Part shown: one piece after another, positions 17,213 through 24,378 of the stretch | How positions within the stretch are numbered: position 1 is the stretch's first letter | Layout: the number at the start of each line of letters is the position of its first letter | Origin: an uncultured Pirellulaceae bacterium | Lineage (GTDB): Bacteria; Planctomycetota; Planctomycetia; Pirellulales; Pirellulaceae | Reading direction: 5' to 3' | DNA: 32,319 nucleotides | Assembly (NCBI GenBank): GCA_937928215.1 | Contig: CALFWL010000017.1 | Coordinates: 1 to 32,319, forward strand | Made by a program: the position numbers and the translations under genes | Notes under the pieces: generated by a model | Told to the model about the DNA's origin: nothing | What the model saw: the letters and a program-made list of their open reading frames with translations, nothing else | Databases searched by the model: none

Positions 17213-17860
17213 TCATTTGATCCTATTTCGCTTTAAAAGAACCGTCCTGTATTTTCGTTTGAGTTGTCTGATCGCTTCCGAGTACCGGGCAGCCTCTCCC
17301 GATTTCTCCTGCTTTTTTTCAAGTCGAGTGATTTGTCGCTGGATGTTGTCGCAAAGCCTCTGGTAAGCCATGCGCTTGGCTCTTTTGGACTTTTCCTCCG
17401 ATGTCAGCGGTCGTTGCGGGTGATCCCGAGCCCACTCGGGCAGTTCGGAATCTGGAGGATCCTGAATCGTCAGCAGATTCTCAACCAGCTTAGAAAACGT
17501 TTTGTCAGTGCGATTCGTTTTTTCAAACTCGCGATCCATCACATCAAGGAGGTCCGCAGAACCGGATTCTTTCATTGAATTCAGCGCTTTCCAAGCGCGA
17601 TAACAGGTCTCTGTTTTGGCACCAGCCGCGGCCTGAACAATCGCCGCGATGGCCGGTTCACCAACTTGCGCAAGAGAGTAGGTCGCCTGCTCTCGATCTG
17701 CAAATCGAGGCGACTCCAGTTGCTCCATCAGCACAGCGATGTCGGAAGCCGACTGGGCCGCAAGGTTGCCTGTCGGTAACGGAATCGATATCAAACACAA
17801 CCCGATGGCGCGGGCAACGCAACTTCGAATGCCAGCAGACGTTTCCGTTCTGCAACCCAT
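17213..17860 (-). CDS. Small exported HEAT-like protein of unknown function
   Basis: About 215 residues. The ATG at 17860 is chosen because GGAG lies 7 nt upstream; a GTG 30 nt earlier is possible. An N-terminal signal sequence is visible (VARAIGLCLISIPLPTG, then NLAAQSA). Next comes a segment resembling one or two HEAT-type repeats (LMEQLESPRFADREQATYSL, then AQVGEPAIAAIVQAAAGAKTE). In planctomycete exported proteins the phrase 'L.s..f.dRe.At..L...G..a' is common. The C-terminal ~70 residues are strongly charged and probably coiled (KSKRAKRMAYQRLCDNIQRQ; LEKKQEKSGEAARYSEAIRQ). It is followed after 1 nt by the 922-residue gene, so the pair likely act together, perhaps in the periplasm or at the surface. 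Confidence 0.75.
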   Translation of the reverse strand: MGCRTETSAGIRSCVARAIGLCLISIPLPTGNLAAQSASDIAVLMEQLESPRFADREQATYSLAQVGEPAIAAIVQAAAGAKTETCYRAWKALNSMKESGSADLLDVMDREFEKTNRTDKTFSKLVENLLTIQDPPDSELPEWARDHPQRPLTSEEKSKRAKRMAYQRLCDNIQRQITRLEKKQEKSGEAARYSEAIRQLKRKYRTVLLKRNRIK

Positions 17861-18011
17861 ATCCCATCTCCAAATCGAACGCTCGCCCACAGAACGCGAG
17901 GATCAGCACGTCGACCTGCTCGTAAACTGTTGCCTTGACGATTCAAAACGGCTCAAAAAAGCGATTGTACTCACTCGCAATCCGTGACGCAAATTGTCCA
18001 GCCAGACATAG

Positions 18012-18033
18012 ATGCATCGGTGCGCGGATGCAT
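18012..18033 (-). other. Inverted repeat after the BshC-like gene
   Basis: ATGCATC and GATGCAT form a perfect 7-bp inverted repeat with an 8-nt loop, 4 nt past the TAG stop of the minus-strand BshC-like gene. No T-run follows, so a terminator role is only a possibility. Confidence 0.4.
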
Positions 18034-18037
18034 GACA

Positions 18038-19696
18038 CTAGTCCGCCTCATACACATTCGCCATTCGTTTCAAATGATCAGCCAACGACTCACTGAACAA
18101 ACAGAAACTGTACTCGCGCGAGTTCAGAATGCGACTGGTCTGGATTTGATCGCTCACGCTCGAAAGCGTGTCTTGCAAAGCTGCGATCTGTTCCGCAACG
18201 AACGGCTGCATCGACCGATTCGCTTCCTCGATCGCGTGATGGCGTTCCAAACGAGTCAAGATCGGGCTCTCAATCGCAGCCGTCTTGCTTGCCATCCATT
18301 CGTTGGCGGCGACGGCTTCGATAAATCTTTCAGGGTGAAATCTTCTTTGACGAATTTGTTGACGAACTAACGAAAGATCGCTTGGGACAACGATCGGGGC
18401 ACCCAACGGAAGAAGCATGGTTGCCGTCAACGTGGAAAACGGCGGCAGTCTGACATCAAAGAAATCACTCGCGATCGAGTCCGTCAGCTGATCGTATTTC
18501 GCGCCGCCGATCCCATGCAAGAACAGATCACTAAGAACTAGGCGGCTGTACAACGTTGTGATCAATGCACGAGGACGAATGGCAACGTCGCGCGCAGTGG
18601 ATTCCAATAACGCCGATGGCAGGTCGCTCAGCTGAGTCTCCAGCCGCCAGCCAGCGCGATCTGTCAAGCAAACATCGTTTCCGGAAACTTTCACAAACAA
18701 ACGCTTTCGCTGCGGATGATCTTTGCTCCAAACCCAGAACGGCGACTCCAACCAATCAACATCCTGCTCCAACCTAGGCACCGGATGGGCGTTACTGCGG
18801 ATCCCATGAACATCGCGATACTGAACCAGCCGAGCGTTGTAAACTTCATTGAAACGGGCTTGCGCCGCCAAAATCGACGAAGCGAAATGGGCAAACGAAC
18901 GGGTCCCGGCAATCGTGCTGACCGAGATCTCTAACGTTTGAAGACCGGCATCTTTTTCCAAACGATGACGGCCGGCAGCCAGGATCGACCCCAAAGACGC
19001 CGATCGGCCAAGCGACTTTCGTACCGCTTGAACGTGACGCCACAGCGAAAAAACCAATGGCCTTGCTGACTTTCCCAATGCTGAAAAGCAGCCAGCCAAT
19101 TGTTCCGATATTCGTTCCGCAAATGAATCGAACAGAGCGTCGTCGAGAATCGGACGAACTTCGTGGGGCACCGCCGCGTGGGCCGCATCGATATCAATCA
19201 GTCGGGTCGACGCTTTGCCATCAACCAAAGCAGGGCACTTGATGGCAGCTGGTCCGCTGACGTCGTTGTCAACCACCAAGTTGACGGGCGTTGCTCCCAC
19301 CGATGCACTAACCGATGCAAGCGCAAAGTTTTTGAACCAAACGCCTGGATGAAAAAGCAACGGCTGGTGCCCTGCCATCACGATGGACTGAGGATCTCGC
19401 CCCATCAGATCGACATCGCGATACTGCCGAGTATATTCGCTCGCCAGTCGCAGTAGTTCGGTACGCGCCTGCTGTTTAAGCTTTGCCAGACTCAAGCCGT
19501 TTACATCAACATCATCCATCCATCGGTTGCTGCGAACGCCCCAGTTAGCAACCGTCTGACTCAATGTCGGAATCTGAAGTGATTGACCGGATTCGGTTGG
19601 CGCGCGAAGGCGACGGTACTGCAAATGAGACTCCTCGCGGGAATCGTCATCATGATGGACACCGCCCTCACTCACTTCACCATCATCATCCGACAC
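18038..19696 (-). CDS. BshC-like protein (bacillithiol-synthase family resemblance)
   Basis: About 552 residues. The segment IVMAGHQPLLFHPGVWFKNFALA (about 105-127) parallels the 'VxTGQQPGLxxGPLxxxxK' nucleotide-binding start of BshC, and LFLHGIGGAKYDQLTD (about 391-406) is another conserved block. BshC adds cysteine to GlcN-malate in bacillithiol synthesis, but this protein is divergent and may do something else. The GTG at 19694-19696 is chosen: it overlaps the last codons of the glycosyltransferase gene and has GGGGG 5 nt upstream, indicating translational coupling. The first ~20 residues are acidic and histidine-containing (SDDDGEVSEGGVHHDDDSREE) and may be non-conserved. No bshA or bshB lies in the window. 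Confidence 0.75.
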   Translation of the reverse strand: MSDDDGEVSEGGVHHDDDSREESHLQYRRLRAPTESGQSLQIPTLSQTVANWGVRSNRWMDDVDVNGLSLAKLKQQARTELLRLASEYTRQYRDVDLMGRDPQSIVMAGHQPLLFHPGVWFKNFALASVSASVGATPVNLVVDNDVSGPAAIKCPALVDGKASTRLIDIDAAHAAVPHEVRPILDDALFDSFAERISEQLAGCFSALGKSARPLVFSLWRHVQAVRKSLGRSASLGSILAAGRHRLEKDAGLQTLEISVSTIAGTRSFAHFASSILAAQARFNEVYNARLVQYRDVHGIRSNAHPVPRLEQDVDWLESPFWVWSKDHPQRKRLFVKVSGNDVCLTDRAGWRLETQLSDLPSALLESTARDVAIRPRALITTLYSRLVLSDLFLHGIGGAKYDQLTDSIASDFFDVRLPPFSTLTATMLLPLGAPIVVPSDLSLVRQQIRQRRFHPERFIEAVAANEWMASKTAAIESPILTRLERHHAIEEANRSMQPFVAEQIAALQDTLSSVSDQIQTSRILNSREYSFCLFSESLADHLKRMANVYEAD

Positions 19697-20435
19697 GTTC
19701 GCCCCCGGACAGTCGCAGTTTCTCGCAGTCAACCGGAAGAGCGTGAAACGCTTTGTCCATGATTTCACGGTAGTGATTCATACGAATCTGAGCGTCATCC
19801 AACTTTCCGCCAAATGAACGAGACTCGTCAAGGTAGATTCGTGGCACTGGAATCTCGTGGACCGACAGTTTTTGGCAGGCTGCCTGCACCCACAGCTCCA
19901 ACGGCATCGCGTACCCCGATTCGGTCAGCTTCAACGACTTCAGCGATTCCACACGATACGCTTTGAACCCGCAAAAAGCATCGGACAACCGGAAACCCAG
20001 TCGCTCATTCAAAATACGTGTCACTTGAAAGTTGATCGCGCGACGCTGCTCGGGCGGTGGTGAATCCGCCGAAAAAGATTCCAAGTAGCGACTACCCGAA
20101 ACGATGTCGGCACCGGTTTTTTCAATCACGTCAACAAAGTGTTGAATCCGCTGCGGTTCGTGCTGGCCGTCGCAATCAATCGTGACAATGTACTTGAAGT
20201 TATGAGCGCTCGCATAACCAAATGCGGTTCGCAAGGCCGCGCCGTAACCACGATTGGTTGAGTGTGTGACACGATCGATGTCGTTTCGCTTAGTCAGCAA
20301 CTCCGCCGTTCCATCGGTTGATCCATCGTCAACGACCAGAATGTTTGACGAGTAACGTTTTACCAGATCAAGAACGGGAGAAACCGTTTCGATTTCATTG
20401 TAAACCGGCAGCGCGGTCAGATAAGTTGGATTCAT
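19686..20435 (-). CDS. Family 2 glycosyltransferase (dolichyl-phosphate mannose synthase-like)
   Basis: A 249-residue GT-A fold enzyme with ALPVYNE at the N-terminus, DDGSTDGT (36-43) for nucleotide binding, NRGYGAALRTAF, DCDGQH (87-92) as the metal-binding DxD region, and GSRYL, FCGFKAYR and AMPLELWVQA near the acceptor side. There is no membrane anchor, so it is a soluble or peripheral enzyme acting at the cytoplasmic face. It probably transfers a sugar from a nucleotide donor to a polyprenyl phosphate or similar acceptor. Its 3' end overlaps the start of the BshC-like gene by 11 nt. The 279-nt stretch upstream (20436-20714) has no recognisable gene. Confidence 0.93.
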   Translation of the reverse strand: MNPTYLTALPVYNEIETVSPVLDLVKRYSSNILVVDDGSTDGTAELLTKRNDIDRVTHSTNRGYGAALRTAFGYASAHNFKYIVTIDCDGQHEPQRIQHFVDVIEKTGADIVSGSRYLESFSADSPPPEQRRAINFQVTRILNERLGFRLSDAFCGFKAYRVESLKSLKLTESGYAMPLELWVQAACQKLSVHEIPVPRIYLDESRSFGGKLDDAQIRMNHYREIMDKAFHALPVDCEKLRLSGGERVG

Positions 20436-20714
20436 TATTGCACTTTGTCAAAATTCAATTTTGGGGTTGGCAATTCGTTTCGCCAACTCGAATTCATGTT
20501 GAAGCGGAACGTCAACTTCAATTCCAAACTGGGCGGCGCAGTCGGTCCATCAATCCCGTTCATGAAAAGATGTTTACCATTGAGCACACGTTCTCACGTC
20601 CGTTCATTTCTGGATCAGAATTGTTCGATCGAACCGTAGCAATCGTCAACTCCTGGTCGAGCATTTCTGGACCGAGAATTTTTTGTCCGGGAAATTACGT
20701 CTCATTCTTTAACG

Positions 20715-21509
20715 CTACCACCACTCGACGGGATCCGACTCTTTCGTGCTGGCCCAAATTTTCATGCCGCCAAATTGACTGGCAAGTTGCTCGGCCAGCT
20801 TTTCAATCGCAAACCGCTCACTGTCGTAATGACCGATCAACACGATATTCACGTCTGCCGCTTGAGCTTCCAAGCAGGAGTGGAACGTCGCCTCGCCTGT
20901 CACAAACGTATCACAACCGGCGCGAATCGCATCGCCGAGGAAACTTCCTCCGCTACCACAGGCAACGGCCACTTTGTCTACCGATCGGTCAGATCGCCCC
21001 ACGACTTTGATCGTTCGCTTGTCAAACGCTTGCTTGATCGAGTCCACAAACTCTCGCAAGGTTTGCGGACCACCGGCCACCACGCCGATTCGTCCCGCTC
21101 CTAAATTCTGTTCGTCATCAGGGATCACCTTCAATGGCTCGACGTGCCCAAGCCCGATCTTCCTTGCCAGCAACTGGTTGATTCCCTCCAGCGCGGAATC
21201 AAATCCCGTGTGAGGGCTGTAGATTGCCACGTTGGCTCGCGCGAGTTCCCAAATCAGTCGCGACGGAGTGCTGTCGGTCGTCAGCCGCTTGAGCGGTCGG
21301 AAGGGCAGGGGATGATGAGCAACGATCAGGCTCGCTCTTTCTTCAATCGCTTCGGCTGCGCTATCAGGAGTCACCGTCAAACACGTCATGATACGATCAC
21401 ATTCGCTATCTCGGTCTCCAGTCAGTAAACCAACATTATCCCATTCCTCGGCCAACCGAGTCGGAGCAAATTGGTCAAGAAATTCGCAAACTTGCTGAAT
21501 TTTTGTCAC
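20715..21509 (-). CDS. Nif3-like dinuclear metal-centre protein (YbgI/YqfO family)
   Basis: About 264 residues with the Nif3 family pattern: FLDQFAPTRLAEEWDNVGLLTGD at the N-terminus, SLIVAHHPLPFRPLKRL with the metal-binding His-His, YSPHTGFDSALEGINQLLA with His and Asp ligands, VACGSGGSFLGDAIRAGCDTFVTGEATFHSCLEA, and VLIGHYDSERFAIEKLAEQL. All expected metal-ligand regions are present. The biochemical role of the family is unsettled (annotated as GTP cyclohydrolase type 2 homologues). The GTG at 21509 is preferred: family members begin 8-10 residues before this motif, and GGAA lies 7 nt upstream. An open frame extends 12 codons further to 21545. Confidence 0.92.
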   Translation of the reverse strand: MTKIQQVCEFLDQFAPTRLAEEWDNVGLLTGDRDSECDRIMTCLTVTPDSAAEAIEERASLIVAHHPLPFRPLKRLTTDSTPSRLIWELARANVAIYSPHTGFDSALEGINQLLARKIGLGHVEPLKVIPDDEQNLGAGRIGVVAGGPQTLREFVDSIKQAFDKRTIKVVGRSDRSVDKVAVACGSGGSFLGDAIRAGCDTFVTGEATFHSCLEAQAADVNIVLIGHYDSERFAIEKLAEQLASQFGGMKIWASTKESDPVEWW

Positions 21510-21650
21510 GATTGGTTTCCATTCATTCCACCCGGACTGCCGCAATTGCGTCGATGAATTTCGTCAGTCGGTGGCGCAACCATTGGTTTGACGGTACGAT
21601 GGCTTTTATCTTACCAACAATGCCTGCTCCTTTCGCCACCCGATACCACG

Positions 21651-22439
21651 ATGTTGAAGTTGAAAACGTCGATTCGCCTCGAATCACTTCGCCAACCGCT
21701 AAAAACGGCGCTCGTTACGGCCGCCAGATTGGGAGCCAACGGCGTTGAGATCAACGGGCGGACTCAGCTGCGCCCAGCGGACATGTCTCGAACCGCCGTG
21801 CGGCATTTTCGAAAACTGATCGCCGACTTAAACCTGAACGTGTCGGCGATCCATTTTCCAACACGTTACGGCTATGACTCGACCGAGCTGCTTGAGCAAC
21901 GGATCGACGGTACGAAGCAAGCGATGAAGATGGCTTACGATCTGGGCTGCAACGTGGTCGTCAACAAGATCGGGCGAGTCCCGGAAGATAACTCTGACCC
22001 TCGCTGGACGACGATGGTTCAGGCTCTATCCGACCTAGGCAATCACAGCCAGAAAGCCGGAGCGTGGCTGGCGGCCAGAACCGGTAGCGAGTCAGGTGAA
22101 ACGCTCAAGGGCCTGATCGATTCACTCCCAATCAACAGCCTAGCGGTCGACTTCGACCCAGCCGATTTCGTGATCAACGGCTTTTCACCATCGGACGCGA
22201 TTGCAACGCTGGGCCAGCACGTGATCAGCTTTCGGGCTCGTGATGCGGTGACCGATTTATCAATCGGACGCGGGATCGAAGTCGAACTGGGACGTGGCAG
22301 CGTCGACTGGGCGAAGCTACTGGGCACTTTGGAAGAACACCATTACGGTGGCTTCATCACGGTCGAACGTGAGACCGACGGCAACACGATCGAGCAATGC
22401 GGCAACGCAATCGAATACTTGAATCAACTGTTTGGATGA
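21651..22439 (+). CDS. Sugar phosphate isomerase/epimerase-like TIM-barrel protein
   Basis: About 262 residues of the AP-endonuclease-2-like/xylose isomerase-like TIM-barrel superfamily. Visible pieces are ARLGANGVEINGR (strand 1), LIADLNLNVSAIHFPTRYGYD, the AMKMAYDLGCNVVVNKIG strand, SLAVDFDPADFVINGF, VISFRARDAV, GRGSVDWAKLLGTLEEHHYGGFITVERE and the helical end. Many members bind a divalent metal through Glu, Asp and His residues; here Glu in GVEING and FITVERE are candidates. The ATG at 21651 is preferred because the 21 residues encoded upstream do not resemble the fold. It is divergent from the Nif3-like gene with 141 nt between them. Substrate is unknown. Confidence 0.85.
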   Translation: MLKLKTSIRLESLRQPLKTALVTAARLGANGVEINGRTQLRPADMSRTAVRHFRKLIADLNLNVSAIHFPTRYGYDSTELLEQRIDGTKQAMKMAYDLGCNVVVNKIGRVPEDNSDPRWTTMVQALSDLGNHSQKAGAWLAARTGSESGETLKGLIDSLPINSLAVDFDPADFVINGFSPSDAIATLGQHVISFRARDAVTDLSIGRGIEVELGRGSVDWAKLLGTLEEHHYGGFITVERETDGNTIEQCGNAIEYLNQLFG

Positions 22440-22552
22440 CGTTCAACAGCTTTAACAAAATCGCTGGCCATGAACCCATCCCAAACAACGCTCGTTTGCT
22501 TGTCCCAAGCCCTGATGCCTGCCCGGTGAACCGCGTTGCTCGAAGCCTCAAT

Positions 22553-24313
22553 TCATTCCGTGTTTTTGCGAAGCTCAAAAACGACGTAGGTCGATTTCTG
22601 GCTTGGATCGATCGGGTAGATTTGTTTCAGGTCAATCCCTCCCGGTGTCAGGTCAACTTGATGCTGAGGAATCAATAAATGAGTCGCGCTGTAATGCTCA
22701 GCCAGCTCCAACAGCTGATCGTCGGTGTATTGCAAAAGACCGTTTGCGTACCGTAGCTGGGGATCGTACAAGATCGTAATTCGTTCACGCCATTCAATAA
22801 TGCTGCTCGCGTCCTGAGGAATATCTTTCCACGCAACGACTTCTGTCCGGTGGGCGTACCACTTGAATGTCTGTTGTTCGGCGGGAGTAAAAAACACCGC
22901 GTCGTCGGGAGTGTTGTCGCGAATCCACTGGCAAACTCCTTTCCAGTTCTGCCATGTCGCCTTGGTTCGCGCCGGCGAATCGTCATACGTTGGCAATGAT
23001 TGGTCAGCAGCGGGACGAGGGTCGGAATCATTCTCCAAGATCATCAGCCCAGTCGCGGTGGCTATGACCGAGGCAAAAAAGAACGGCATCATCCGATGAA
23101 ATTTTCGCGGTCCAAACGCCAACCATTTACTCAACAGCAGACAGCAAGCTAGAGAGAGCACCGCCGGGATGCTGAAGTCAGCCGTTCGAAACCAATAGAA
23201 TCGCAACAGTCCCGCCGCCCACGCAGAAGTTGAATCGTTCTGCTCGGCGAATCCACTAAGCATCAACCCTCCGTAAGAAATGACCAATGTCCCGACTGCA
23301 AACCAAACCAAAGGTTGCAGTCGCCTTGAAAGGCTTTTCGAATCCTGTCGGATCCAGAAATACAGCCACGTTCCAAACAGCAACAACAATGAAAACCGTG
23401 CGACGCGATTTGCTGTGAATGCGGAAAAATTCAGGTGATGGGAAATTCGAACGTTCACGTAGATAGAATGAGCCATCGCAGCATCGGCGGCGTTGGCGTT
23501 ACGATCACTCAATAACGGCGGTAGCGCAGCGGCCACGATCAATCCGACAGTGACCAAGATCGGCAGCCAATGCGTGCGAACGTGTTGCCAGACAGAAACG
23601 AGTCGCAACGTTCTGCCTGATTTCGATTGAGCGCACATTACAAAGGAAAACGTAGCTGCCAGCAAAGCCCAGCCTCCCACCAGCACGTGAAACAGTGCCG
23701 CGATTCCCAGCAGCGGCCACGCATGATGCGATTTCCCTTGAACCAGTTTTGCCAAGGCCAGCATCACCAAAGCGTACGCGACTCCCTTGGCTTCAAAGCC
23801 GCCCACGACCCACTCGCCCGCCAAGTGAAAACGCTCATTCAGCAGCAGAAAAAAAGACGCGGACAAAACCGAAAACAACGGAACCTGAATCAATGAACGG
23901 CTCAACCGCTGCCACGCAAATGCCAACGCGCCCCACGTCAGAATACGACCTGCCCAAGCAAAAGCGGGCAGTGACATGAATTTGGAAAGCCATCCGAGCG
24001 CAACGTAGAAAAACCAATGAGCGAAAGACGAGGACAAAAACAAATCTTGAGGACACCAGTCCGGGTTCCAGAAATGCTTCGCTTTGGTCAGGTAGTGGGA
24101 CTCGTTCACGCCCGGAGGTGATTGTCCCGCAACGGCCGAGAAAATCAGAAAGATCAGAAAAGTTTCCAGCGTCATCCAAGCGATGGGAGCCAGTCGATAG
24201 CTCATTAGAGAAAAGCCGCCATCCGAACGTTGTGTTGTTCGACCACCTGTCGATCCGTTGGCGTCTGAGTTAATCTGGAACCTCAAATGATTCGTGAAAG
24301 TGCGTAAGATCAT
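22553..24313 (-). CDS. Multi-pass membrane protein (DUF6798-like), unknown function
   Basis: About 586 residues with roughly ten hydrophobic segments and a soluble C-terminal ~150 residues. The region after the first membrane segment, NESHYLTKAKHFWNPDWCPQD, and the following HWFFYVALGWLSKFMSL are typical of a planctomycete membrane family that I associate, from memory, with DUF6798. The architecture is that of GT-C glycosyltransferases: many helices, then an exterior domain (CQWIRDNTPDDAVFFTP, TEVVAWKDIPQ), the latter common in such proteins. The ATG at 24313 is chosen for the AGGA 4-5 nt upstream; the open frame runs 85 codons further but would overlap the divergent selD gene and encodes low-complexity basic sequence. 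Confidence 0.82.
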   Translation of the reverse strand: MILRTFTNHLRFQINSDANGSTGGRTTQRSDGGFSLMSYRLAPIAWMTLETFLIFLIFSAVAGQSPPGVNESHYLTKAKHFWNPDWCPQDLFLSSSFAHWFFYVALGWLSKFMSLPAFAWAGRILTWGALAFAWQRLSRSLIQVPLFSVLSASFFLLLNERFHLAGEWVVGGFEAKGVAYALVMLALAKLVQGKSHHAWPLLGIAALFHVLVGGWALLAATFSFVMCAQSKSGRTLRLVSVWQHVRTHWLPILVTVGLIVAAALPPLLSDRNANAADAAMAHSIYVNVRISHHLNFSAFTANRVARFSLLLLFGTWLYFWIRQDSKSLSRRLQPLVWFAVGTLVISYGGLMLSGFAEQNDSTSAWAAGLLRFYWFRTADFSIPAVLSLACCLLLSKWLAFGPRKFHRMMPFFFASVIATATGLMILENDSDPRPAADQSLPTYDDSPARTKATWQNWKGVCQWIRDNTPDDAVFFTPAEQQTFKWYAHRTEVVAWKDIPQDASSIIEWRERITILYDPQLRYANGLLQYTDDQLLELAEHYSATHLLIPQHQVDLTPGGIDLKQIYPIDPSQKSTYVVFELRKNTE

Positions 24314-24378
24314 TGCTTCCTTCGTTTCCGTCGCGCAGTCAACACTTACCGTCCACCAGTTTCTAAACTCGCTGACCC
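24314..24378. promoter_or_regulatory. Compact divergent promoter region between the membrane gene and selD
   Basis: Only 65 nt separate the two divergent starts, so both promoters must overlap or lie within the neighbouring coding sequence. No clear -35/-10 pair stands out by eye. Confidence 0.4.
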
